From Scytonema hofmannii PCC 7110 (GTDB lineage: Bacteria > Cyanobacteriota > Cyanobacteriia > Cyanobacteriales > Nostocaceae): a DNA stretch of 64,000 nt. This document shows positions 47,776 to 57,350 of the stretch, in pieces; position 1 is the stretch's first letter, and each line of letters starts with the position of its first letter. A program made the translations under genes and the position numbers. The stretch spans positions 3,933,436 through 3,997,435 of the forward strand of contig NZ_KQ976354.1 in assembly GCF_000346485.2 (NCBI RefSeq). The letters are read 5' to 3'. A model generated the notes under the pieces. It was not told where the DNA came from and ran no database searches. It saw only the letters and a list, made by a program, of their open reading frames with translations.

Positions 47776-49116
47776 CTATCTATAGGCGACTGGAGGATCT
47801 CCCCACACCCCTTTCACTTTTTGCCCAAAGGTTACTGGTTCATCTGTATTATTTGCCGCTATGGTTGAACCATCATAGGCAACAGCGACCATTGGCCATG
47901 TTTCTTCGCCCAATTCGCCTGCACGGAATAATACCTGTTCTGGTTGAGCTTTACTCCAACCCAACAAGACGGCAATTTCATGCTTGTGTTCGTTTTGGGA
48001 GGGTGTAACGCTCTGAGATTGACCGTTGTTCCGATCCCAAATAACAGCGCGATCTGTCACATCAGACGTGTTCATGTAGCCTTCAAACTTACGTGCTAAA
48101 AAGCGATCGCCTTTCTCCGACCAGCTTACAGGAACCAAAACTCCAATAGTTCCTTGCGTGTCGCCTTCTGTTGATGTGACACTCACTTTGAGTAAGGGAT
48201 CGTTTACATCAGAAGTTGAGCTGACCACTCGTAACTTTTTAGTTTGTCTATCTTCTACAAATAGAACGCTACTAACGCGGGTGTTATGCATTTCTGGTTT
48301 AACTTCTATTTGTACGCGACTGTAGGCTGCATATCGTCCATCGGGAGAGATGACGGGTACGCTGCGATAGTAACGTACTCCAGAAGCACCCTTAGAACCA
48401 ATAGATTCTTGGGTGGATTGAATCCATTGCCAAGGAATGGGATGGGGGCTTCCCACGGGATCTTGTTGTACAAGAGCGCCTTCTGGTGGCTGTTCAACAA
48501 CAGGAACAGATGTGATTGGTTTTAATTTATTTATTGAAGGAGCAACTGTAGCTGCTTCCAAGACTTCAGCCACCAAAAATTGTTTGGATGCGGAGTCATT
48601 GTTCTTGGCTGCTAGGACTTGTACTTTAGCAGCTTTCAAGCGTTGCACCAGGTCTAACTCGCTTTCAGACAGGTTTTCGCTCTTGGACTCCTGTAAGATG
48701 CTTGATGGAGCCAGTTGAACTGCGGCGAGTAGATCTTCATCAGCTTCAGGAATTTCTCTCGACAGAGAATCATTTTCTATCAACGCCTCAAGTTCGTTAT
48801 GCGATCGTTGCAGTTGGTTAACTGCAGCTAGAGACGTTGGTGTGGCAAGTGATTTAGAGGCAAAAGTCTCTTGAGATATTTTTGCTACTTCATCTAAATT
48901 CTGTTCACCGTTAGCAGCCGTTTCTTTTGACACAGAGTCAGATGACGCTGAATCAGAGTCTGGTGTTACGGGGGTAAGCTTAGCTGCTTGTGTTTGTTTT
49001 GCCAAGGTAGAGTAAGCCGACGTCGCCATTAAGGGCGCTATCAGCATCACAAAAATGACATACTTTTGGAATGGTTGCACGCTTAACCATCCTGACAACA
49101 TAGGGTGTTTCAGCAT
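47776..49116 (-). CDS. Membrane-anchored hypothetical protein
   Basis: A 446-residue protein with one N-terminal hydrophobic segment (about residues 17-35, YVIFVMLIAPLMATSAYS), perhaps a signal anchor. The middle 150 residues are Ala/Ser/Glu-rich and low in structure. The C-terminal 200 residues form a beta-rich region (DGRYAAYSRVQIEVKPEM, IGVLVPVSWSEKGDRFLAR) like one face of a beta-propeller. No family recognised. Likely periplasmic. Confidence 0.7.
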   Translation of the reverse strand: MLKHPMLSGWLSVQPFQKYVIFVMLIAPLMATSAYSTLAKQTQAAKLTPVTPDSDSASSDSVSKETAANGEQNLDEVAKISQETFASKSLATPTSLAAVNQLQRSHNELEALIENDSLSREIPEADEDLLAAVQLAPSSILQESKSENLSESELDLVQRLKAAKVQVLAAKNNDSASKQFLVAEVLEAATVAPSINKLKPITSVPVVEQPPEGALVQQDPVGSPHPIPWQWIQSTQESIGSKGASGVRYYRSVPVISPDGRYAAYSRVQIEVKPEMHNTRVSSVLFVEDRQTKKLRVVSSTSDVNDPLLKVSVTSTEGDTQGTIGVLVPVSWSEKGDRFLARKFEGYMNTSDVTDRAVIWDRNNGQSQSVTPSQNEHKHEIAVLLGWSKAQPEQVLFRAGELGEETWPMVAVAYDGSTIAANNTDEPVTFGQKVKGVWGDPPVAYR

Positions 49117-50052
49117 TTGTTGACTCTCTAAAGGGCGGTTGCTGTGTGAGGAGGAATGCCTGATACAGCAATCGGGCAGACTATCAATAATAGGTATAAC
49201 AAGGAACTCCCAATTTAACGAGATTTTTTACTCAAACTTCGCATACTTTTACAAAATTGAGTATCTTTTTCTACGCTTTGCTGTTACTGATGTTTGGGAG
49301 AAATTGCGAACAAGTATTTATACAGACCAAATAGAGGATAGCCTTTTACACGTGCTGGTAATAACACTTTGCACTGCCGGGATGAGGCATAGCTCAATGA
49401 TTATCTGTGTATTAGCAAGATGCTAACACTTACAGCAAGTGCGTAGTACGTACTTAGTCTGACTGTCACGAGTGGGAATCAGTTGTTTATATTTTGATAC
49501 CACACTATAGATACCAGTCTCGGTACAAGTATGGCATTAGTTTAAAATTTTGCCAATCGAAACTTGTCTCCAAGCCAATTTTGTGATCGCTTCTGATATC
49601 CAGCCGAAGGGAAGACACGATAATCAAACTGCCAAAACTGCATGACTCAGTTACAACAGTTGTGGAGAAGCACCTCTGGTTTGAAAGGTCGTTTCCAGAC
49701 TCAGAATGTTTGGAGACTATAGAATTTGGTATTAGACATCTCTAGAAATTAATTAGACGCGCCATGGCTCGTCTCTACATTTTTTTCGGAAATGTCTATT
49801 TAATTGCGTTGCACAAATAATAGCGCTTTGCATCATCGCTTTAGCGCTTTCTACGCTTTCACGCCATCTCTTGACTCGCTAATCTCTACTTTGAGACAAA
49901 GAGAGAAGGTTGATGACCATTGCGGACGATCGCTAACAAGTTAAACTTGGCTAAAGCAGATGCTAATGGTGCTAACTTGTGTTCTAGCGAAATCATTATA
50001 ACCCTACAAAGCCACCTTTTTTTTTCAAAAACCAACCAATTTGTCAAATAAT
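49117..50052. other. Intergenic region upstream of fmt
   Basis: About 930 bases with no convincing gene. One 95-codon frame at 49,139 lacks family resemblance. A GACGCGCCATGGCTCGTCTC palindromic repeat lies near 49,755. Confidence 0.5.
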
Positions 50053-50094
50053 AGTGACCAGTGACCAGTGACCAGTGACCAGTGACCAGTGACC
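50053..50094. repeat. GTGACCA tandem repeat abutting fmt
   Basis: Five or six GTGACCA units ending four bases before the fmt ATG; no ribosome-binding site is left between. Confidence 0.85.
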
Positions 50095-50097
50095 CTT

Positions 50098-51093
50098 ATG
50101 AAAATAGTTTTCTTTGGAACTCCTGATTTTGCCGTACCTACTCTAGAAAAACTGCTGAACCATCCGGACTTTGAAGTCATAGCAGTTGTGACACAGCCCG
50201 ATAAACGGCGCGGACGCGGGAACAAATTGACACCCTCACCAGTCAAAGCAGTTGCGACTTTCGCAAGTTTGCCCGTTTGGCAACCCCAAAGGGTGAAAAA
50301 AAATGCTGAAACTTTGACCAAACTTCGAGGAGCAGATGCTGATGCATTTGTTGTTGTCGCTTACGGGCAAATTCTATCGCAAAAGATTTTAGATATACCC
50401 AAGTTGGGGTGCATCAATGTACATGGCTCAATTTTACCAAAGTACCGAGGAGCAGCCCCCATTCAATGGTGTTTGTATAACGGCGAAACTGAAACTGGTA
50501 TCACAACTATGTTGATGGATGAGGGGATGGATACTGGTGCAATGTTACTAACAGCCACAACACCCATAGGATTATTGGATAATGCCCAAGATTTGGCAAA
50601 AAACCTTGCGATCGCAGGTGCAGATTTATTGGTGGAGACTTTGTTGAAGCTTAAACGCCAGGAAGGGGAACCAATCCCTCAAGATAATTCTGAAGCGACT
50701 TATGCACCAATGATTACAAAAGATGATTATCGGTTGGATTGGTCAAAAAGTGCAATACAGTTACACAATCAAATTAGAGGCTTTTACCCTGACTGTGTGA
50801 CAACTTTTCGCAATCAACCTTTAAAAATTACTGCTACTGCGCCCCTTGGCTCTACTTACGGATATGAGTTACCACTAGAAATGGAAGCAATACAAAAGAA
50901 ATTGCCGGATTTATCAGCAGTGTCGGGTAACCCAGGGGAAGTTGTCGGCATTGCCAAGGGGATCGGAGCGATCGTAAAAACTGGAGATGGTTTGTTACTC
51001 CTGCGAGAAGTTCAACCTGCTGGCAAACGTCCTCAGTCAGGGTGGGATTTTATTAATGGTACGCGTTTAGTCGTGGGAGAAGTTTTTGTGTGA
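50098..51093 (+). CDS. fmt: Methionyl-tRNA formyltransferase
   Basis: Formylates Met-tRNA for initiation. Starting [12 protein letters not shown] at 50098, it is 331 residues with the usual catalytic block [16 protein letters not shown] (His and Asp active site), the [11 protein letters not shown] block, and a C-terminal OB domain. The repeat-encoded upstream frame (GTG at 50089) is rejected as a start. Length normal. Confidence 0.97.
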   Translation: MKIVFFGTPDFAVPTLEKLLNHPDFEVIAVVTQPDKRRGRGNKLTPSPVKAVATFASLPVWQPQRVKKNAETLTKLRGADADAFVVVAYGQILSQKILDIPKLGCINVHGSILPKYRGAAPIQWCLYNGETETGITTMLMDEGMDTGAMLLTATTPIGLLDNAQDLAKNLAIAGADLLVETLLKLKRQEGEPIPQDNSEATYAPMITKDDYRLDWSKSAIQLHNQIRGFYPDCVTTFRNQPLKITATAPLGSTYGYELPLEMEAIQKKLPDLSAVSGNPGEVVGIAKGIGAIVKTGDGLLLLREVQPAGKRPQSGWDFINGTRLVVGEVFV

Positions 51094-51124
51094 ATTATGA
51101 ATTATTAATGATGAATGGAAGGTT

Positions 51125-51496
51125 TTAGCATTCAGCATTTATTCTTTCGTAGTGGCGGCAAGTTTCACAGGGTCCGTCTGGTTTAACTGCACAGCGCATC
51201 ATTTCTGAATGAGCATTATAGCGGCAAGTTGCATCACCAATAACCCAGCGTCCTCCCACAAAACTTTTCTCATTTGGGCGTGTTGCAGATTGCACGTAAA
51301 GAGCAATTTTTTGCAACCGATAGCGCCCCGCCTTTAATTGGTAGCGGTGGCGACGCTCTAACACAGCATAGGTTTTTCCTTCAAGGTCAAGATAATTTCC
51401 AGGTTGTGGTGTCCAATCAAGTTGGACATTTCCAATAGTCTGACGTGGATGTGTCAGAATGACCTCGGTTGGTAGAGAATCTGGTTCCATGGGCAT
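51125..51496 (-). CDS. DUF6464-type cyanobacterial protein
   Basis: A 123-residue conserved protein. The start is either ATG at 51496 or at 51490. An N-terminal beta-rich half (VILTHPRQTIGNVQLDW) is followed by RGRWVIGDATCRYN-like GGRWVIGDATCRYNAHSE and a Cys-rich end (CAVKPDGPCETCRHYE) that could bind a metal. I take it to be the DUF6464 family from memory; function unknown. Confidence 0.75.
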   Translation of the reverse strand: MPMEPDSLPTEVILTHPRQTIGNVQLDWTPQPGNYLDLEGKTYAVLERRHRYQLKAGRYRLQKIALYVQSATRPNEKSFVGGRWVIGDATCRYNAHSEMMRCAVKPDGPCETCRHYERINAEC

Positions 51497-52643
<1,147 letters not shown>

Positions 52644-52696
52644 TTTATCTGGAAACTGGTAAAAAAGTCTCTAGATAGCAATCAACTTTAGGATTG

Positions 52697-52754
52697 TTGG
52701 GCATGGGGCATAGAGTATTGGGCATTGATTCAATACCCTATGCCTTATGCCCAA
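52697..52754 (+). terminator. Repeat-derived long hairpin after psaC
   Basis: TTGGGCAT, GGGCATAG and GTATTG pair in order with CAATAC, CCTATGCC and TTATGCCCAA. It lies 50 bases after the psaC stop and probably stabilises or ends that abundant mRNA; it is also a GGGCATA repeat. Confidence 0.5.
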
Positions 52755-52901
52755 TATTATTCTTTGACCCATGTTTTTTTGCCGAAACGCTACCATCGAA
52801 AATTGCCACAAGGGTACTGCGGCCTTCCCGAAGGGATTAGGCACGGTAGTTCAATGTGTTAACAACTATACTGGTTTAAATAGTAGTTATATATTTAAGC
52901 A

Positions 52902-54800
52902 ATGTGCGGCATCGTTGGTTATATTGGCACTCAAGCGGCAACAGAAATTTTGCTATCTGGGCTAGAAAAACTGGAGTATCGGGGCTACGATTCTGCGGGG
53001 ATCGCCACGATATGGGAAGGTGATGTTAATTGTGTTCGGGCAAAGGGTAAGCTTTACAATTTACGTTCTAAGCTAGAACAAGTCGAAACTCCTGCTCAGA
53101 TTGGTATTGGTCATACTCGTTGGGCAACTCACGGTAAGCCAGAGGAATATAATGCTCATCCCCACATGGATACGGCATTGCGTGTGGCGGTGGTGCAAAA
53201 TGGTATTGTGGAAAATTACCGTGAATTGCGCGAACATTTGAAAACACAGGGACACCAGTTTCGCTCGGAGACGGATACTGAGGTTATTCCTCACCTCATC
53301 GCCCAATTTTTGAAAGAAGCCTCTCCCTCTCTCCCCTTCTCCCCCTCTCCTTTCCTGGAAGCAGTTCGCCAAACAGTCAATAAATTAGAGGGGGCTTTTG
53401 CGATCGCAGTTATTTCCGCCGATTATCCAGACGAACTGATTGTTGTTCGACAGCAAGCGCCTTTAGTGATTGGTTTTGGGCAAGGGGAATTTTTCTGTGC
53501 GTCTGATACGCCAGCGATCATAAACCATACTCGTGCGGTATTACCGCTAGAAAACGGAGAAATAGCACGTCTCACGCCTTTGGGAGTAGAGATTTACAAT
53601 TTTGCTGGAGAAAGGTTAAAGAAACAGCCCCGCCTGCTGAACTTGAATCCCACAATGGTGGAAAAGCAGGGATTCAAGCACTTCATGCTTAAGGAAATCT
53701 ACGAACAACCGGGAGTTGTGAGGGCTTGTTTGGAAGCTTACTTTAACGCTGATTGGAATGCAGGTGATTCTACGAAATCTCCAGTTAACCTTGGTTTATC
53801 TACACAAATTTACACCGATTTAGAACAAATCCAAATTGTTGCTTGTGGAACTAGTTGGCATGCAGCATTGGTAGGGAAACACTTGCTAGAACAAGTAGCT
53901 GGTATTCCCACTCAGGTGTGTTACGCATCGGAATATCGTTACGCTCCATCACCACTGACAGCGAATACTTTAACTATCGGCGTTACCCAATCTGGAGAAA
54001 CGGCTGATACCCTAGCAGCTTTGGCAATGGAACAAGAACGCCGCCAAGGTAAAGAAGCGAAGTATCAAGCCCGGTTGTTGGGGATCACCAATCGTCCGGA
54101 AAGTACTTTGGGTCATATGGTACCTCAAATTATCAACACTCTTGCAGGAATTGAGATTGGGGTAGCGGCGACGAAAACTTTTATTGCTCAATTGATGGCG
54201 TTTTATGCTTTGGCATTAGATTTGGCATATCTCCGTCAGGCTATTTCGCCTACAGAATTACAGGAAATTATTGATGGGTTGCGGCAAATCCCCGGAGAAA
54301 TTGAAGCAAATTTGGAAAAACAAGAGCATTCTATTGGGCAATTGGCTCATGATTTTGCAGAAACTAAAGATTTTATCTTTTTGGGGAGAGGGATTAATTT
54401 CCCTATTGCTTTGGAAGGGGCGCTGAAGTTAAAAGAAATCAGTTACATTCATGCAGAAGGATATCCAGCTGGAGAAATGAAGCACGGACCGATCGCTTTG
54501 TTGGAGGCAAAAGTGCCAGTTGTTGCGATCGCAATGCCTGGTAGTGTTTATGAAAAAGTGATTTCTAACTCTCAAGAAGCGAAAGCCCGTGATTCTCGTT
54601 TAATTGGCGTGACACCAGTGAATGATGGAGAAGCAGGAGAAATTTTTAATGATATTCTCCCTGTTTCTCATGTTAATGAATTGCTGTCTCCCATTCTCAC
54701 AGTCATTCCTTTACAATTGCTGGCTTATCATATTGCAGCACTTCGCGGTTTGGATGTGGATCAGCCGAGGAATTTAGCGAAGTCTGTGACTGTGGAGTAA
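52902..54800 (+). CDS. glmS: Glucosamine-fructose-6-phosphate aminotransferase
   Basis: GlmS makes glucosamine 6-phosphate from fructose 6-phosphate and glutamine for cell wall and envelope synthesis. N-terminal nucleophile Cys2 (MCGIVGYIG), glutamine site GIGHTRWATHG, then two SIS domains with VACGTSWHAALVGKH and FLGRGINFPIALEGALKLKE; C-terminus ends NLAKSVTVE. Within the glutaminase domain SPSLPFSPSPF is repeat-encoded and extra. No glmS ribozyme is seen. Confidence 0.97.
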   Translation: MCGIVGYIGTQAATEILLSGLEKLEYRGYDSAGIATIWEGDVNCVRAKGKLYNLRSKLEQVETPAQIGIGHTRWATHGKPEEYNAHPHMDTALRVAVVQNGIVENYRELREHLKTQGHQFRSETDTEVIPHLIAQFLKEASPSLPFSPSPFLEAVRQTVNKLEGAFAIAVISADYPDELIVVRQQAPLVIGFGQGEFFCASDTPAIINHTRAVLPLENGEIARLTPLGVEIYNFAGERLKKQPRLLNLNPTMVEKQGFKHFMLKEIYEQPGVVRACLEAYFNADWNAGDSTKSPVNLGLSTQIYTDLEQIQIVACGTSWHAALVGKHLLEQVAGIPTQVCYASEYRYAPSPLTANTLTIGVTQSGETADTLAALAMEQERRQGKEAKYQARLLGITNRPESTLGHMVPQIINTLAGIEIGVAATKTFIAQLMAFYALALDLAYLRQAISPTELQEIIDGLRQIPGEIEANLEKQEHSIGQLAHDFAETKDFIFLGRGINFPIALEGALKLKEISYIHAEGYPAGEMKHGPIALLEAKVPVVAIAMPGSVYEKVISNSQEAKARDSRLIGVTPVNDGEAGEIFNDILPVSHVNELLSPILTVIPLQLLAYHIAALRGLDVDQPRNLAKSVTVE

Positions 54801-54868
54801 GACGCAGGTAGGGGCGCAAGGCATTTATGGATGAATAATTCGGTTGAACAATAAATAGAAAGGTTGAA

Positions 54869-54937
54869 TAATAACTCCTGAAATAGTACGATTTCATTCA
54901 TGAAGATGTGCAATCGCTTTCAGGAGTTATTTTTTAT
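54869..54937 (+). terminator. Terminator after glmS
   Basis: AATAACTCCTGAAA and TTTCAGGAGTTATT form a 14-bp stem, with an inner CGATT/AATCG stem, followed by TTTTTATC. Confidence 0.6.
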
Positions 54938-55064
54938 CCTCTATCTCTGGGTATGCTGTTGCACTGGTAATAGCACGTTGAATTTAAAAAACTTGTGATA
55001 TCACCCTGGTTTATCCAAGCTTGGCGAGTAATCAAAACTGTTGACTTTTTTACTATTATACCGC

Positions 55065-55178
55065 TTTTCAGTTGAACCCAATACAGAGTTCTTGTGGGGC
55101 GGACTGAAAAGCCCGCCTAAAACGGGCGTCCTACCCGTTTCACAAGACCATTTTTAATGTATTGCAGCCAACTGAAAA
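55065..55178. mobile_element. MITE-like element carrying a palindromic cargo module
   Basis: Outer arms TTTTCAGTTG-n4-CAATACA and TGTATTG-n4-CAACTGAAAA match except for the four central bases. The interior is CTTGTGGGGCGG, AAGCCCGCC, ACGGGCGTCC and CACAAGA, the same module type seen in the TTA-flanked elements. No target duplication recognised. Confidence 0.65.
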
Positions 55179-55211
55179 CCACTATCATTAGTTTACTAGT
55201 AAAAATATTAT

Positions 55212-55238
55212 AATTCGGCTGACGGTGTCAGCCGAATT
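55212..55238 (-). terminator. Terminator of the parA/parB-like unit
   Basis: AATTCGGCTGAC and GTCAGCCGAATT form a perfect 12-bp stem with a 3-base loop; on the minus strand it is followed by TATAATATTTTT. It lies about 75 bases after the stop of the ParB-like gene. Confidence 0.6.
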
Positions 55239-55312
55239 TGAGGGGCAATTTACACCACAAGTTTTCTTACAATAGCCCCCACTTTTAAAACATAGTCTAA
55301 ACTGCTGCTGTA

Positions 55313-55864
55313 TTATGTCGGAGATTTATTTTTGTTTTTCCATTCTTTATAAGCTGTTAGCCATTTCAATGACTGTTTAGAACCTAGCTGTTTTTGTACA
55401 TCCTCTCCTGATTTATAAGGGCGTTTCGATACTATCTTCTGAGAGTATTTTTCCCCTATGCCATGAATCTCGGTAAGAGGAGACGTTGGGTTATTTAAAA
55501 AATCCAAAAAATCTGTAAAATCTTCCGAATCAATTACTATTTCATTTAGCTTAGATTGCAAATTAAATTGTTGAATTAACTTGCCAGCCTCATTTTTTTT
55601 ATCAGCTATAAGGAGTACCCAGATTTGTTCTAAACCAATTTTTTTAGCAGATTCATATATTGGAAACCCTGTTAGCAGAAAGAATTTATCTTCTTCCTCG
55701 GACATGCAAACTATAGGAAGTGATAAATTATACTTTAATTGGCTTAAGCTTTTACTAACTTTTGATAAATCTTGTTTATTTGAATAATTATATAAACTAA
55801 CTTTTGGAACTATTATTTGGCTTAAAAAAATCAGACCTGGTCCACTTTCAAGCTTGTTATACAT
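55313..55864 (-). CDS. ParB-like protein with C-terminal helix-hairpin-helix
   Basis: A 183-residue protein. Residues about 17-90 resemble the ParB/Srx N-terminal fold (NLSLPIVCMSEEEDKFFLLT, then IYESAKKIGLEQIWVLLI, the pattern of a ParB box and arginine-free catalytic loop). Residues 128-165 form a helix-hairpin-helix (EIHGIGEKYSQKIVSKRPYK) in place of the usual ParB HTH. It starts two bases after the parA stop and is translationally coupled. I infer a DNA-linked partner of the ParA ATPase. The ParB fold call is moderate; the HhH call is firm. Confidence 0.6.
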   Translation of the reverse strand: MYNKLESGPGLIFLSQIIVPKVSLYNYSNKQDLSKVSKSLSQLKYNLSLPIVCMSEEEDKFFLLTGFPIYESAKKIGLEQIWVLLIADKKNEAGKLIQQFNLQSKLNEIVIDSEDFTDFLDFLNNPTSPLTEIHGIGEKYSQKIVSKRPYKSGEDVQKQLGSKQSLKWLTAYKEWKNKNKSPT

Positions 55865-55866
55865 TC

Positions 55867-56835
55867 TTAAATTCCCCTTTGGCTTTCATCTTGGTCTATT
55901 CTTTCAATAATTTTTTTTGTTAAATTAGATAGCTGATCCACAGCTTCTATTTCACTATTTATTCTCTTAGATTCAGGCTTTTTTTCTACGAAAACTCGCA
56001 AAGGAACCCTTTTTTCAGCAGCATCAGGAAAACTCTTTGTCCTTTTAATTTCTGGTAACAAATCTGTGCCTAGTTGTGCTCTCTTCAGTAATTGTTTAGC
56101 AAAATTGTTAATTTTGATTTTACTAGCAGATCCTTTATTTCTACCACGTACAGGTTCTGTCATCATAGGTACAATACCTAAAATTCTTGCTTGCTGTCCC
56201 TCCATTTCTTCATGAACTCCTCGCTTAATTTCCCTCACTACTGAACTAACACCATACACTGAGAAATATTCTAACTGGGTAGGTATAATTAAATAACGAG
56301 AAGCATATAACCCATTTAGTGTAACCGGAGTAATATTCGGTGAAGTATCTAAAATAATATAATCATACTCGTTGTCAAACTTTCTTAGAGCCTTTTTCAG
56401 AAGCATTGCAGTATTTCCCAATCTGCCAACACGTGAAGTTAATCTGTCTACTTCATCTGTAGTTCTATAACTACTAACAATTACATCTATTCTACCATTA
56501 GAATCAATTGCATTCAAATATTCATTAAATGGTGATGTTTTCCGTATGTAATCTTTATAATCAAAACTTGAAGAGTAGATATCAGAACTCAAAAAATGTA
56601 TAATTTCTTTTTTAGACTTAAATCCTTCTAAAATTTTGTTGAAATCATCTAGTGTTTTAGCTTTATCAAGCTCGTCAGCTTGATTAACTCCTAGATATAA
56701 ACTGCTATTACCCTGGTCATCTAAATCAATTACAAGAACTTTATTACCCAACCTTGCTATTTCATAGGCAAGATTGACAGATAGAGTAGTTTTACCAACT
56801 CCGCCTTTGGAAGTATGAATTGCAATAGTACGCAT
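55867..56835 (-). CDS. ParA family ATPase
   Basis: A 322-residue deviant Walker ATPase: KGGVGKTT at residues 10-17 with the signature lysine, DLDDQGNSS at 37-45, and YIILDTSPNITPVTLNG in the middle. ParA proteins bind DNA non-specifically and segregate or position a cargo marked by a ParB-type partner, here the HhH protein downstream. The C-terminal 80 residues (KRTKSFPDAAEKRVPLRVF) are also typical. Not MinD: no C-terminal amphipathic helix is seen. An accessory element or chromosomal positioning role is possible. Confidence 0.92.
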   Translation of the reverse strand: MRTIAIHTSKGGVGKTTLSVNLAYEIARLGNKVLVIDLDDQGNSSLYLGVNQADELDKAKTLDDFNKILEGFKSKKEIIHFLSSDIYSSSFDYKDYIRKTSPFNEYLNAIDSNGRIDVIVSSYRTTDEVDRLTSRVGRLGNTAMLLKKALRKFDNEYDYIILDTSPNITPVTLNGLYASRYLIIPTQLEYFSVYGVSSVVREIKRGVHEEMEGQQARILGIVPMMTEPVRGRNKGSASKIKINNFAKQLLKRAQLGTDLLPEIKRTKSFPDAAEKRVPLRVFVEKKPESKRINSEIEAVDQLSNLTKKIIERIDQDESQRGI

Positions 56836-57350
56836 TTATTTCAGTAGAAATGAAATTAAGACTTTAAATTTATAGTAGGGTTCAGGTCATCAACCAAAAC
56901 GGCCAAAGCTTTCATCCATAAACCTTTTTAGCGATTTAGGGAGGTTTCTTTAGTCTCAATAAGAAGCGTCAAAAGTTTATTGTTTCGTGCCTTATTGCGA
57001 TTAAAGTTGTTTTAATACGGCTCCGTCAAATCTGAAAGTAGCTCTCTAACGGTATCTCAACACCTACATCCTTACAATTCATAACGATTACAAACTTGTC
57101 TCTAATTCATGATAGACCATTAACTCATGCCGATCAAGAGAACTTGGTACAAACTTTGTTTATTTCTTTAAAGAAGGTTGGATGAACGAGGTAATAAGAG
57201 GTGACTTCAAACTACTAAGTGGATTTAAGGCTATGAAGTCAGAGATTTTGGTGAGGAGCTTAAATCCTGTTTTTGCAAAGCAAAAGGGCTTCCCTTATAA
57301 ACTTTTTTCTTTCCTTCTGCTTTCTGACTTCTACTTTGCAAAAAGGGATT
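56836..57350. other. Intergenic region upstream of parA
   Basis: About 500 bases, no supported gene. Presumably holds the parA promoter and any parS-like sites, but no repeated palindrome could be recognised. Confidence 0.4.

Noticed and set aside
49139-49426. A 95-codon frame upstream of fmt
   Set aside because: No family resemblance, no ribosome site, and it lies in a region with repeat character.
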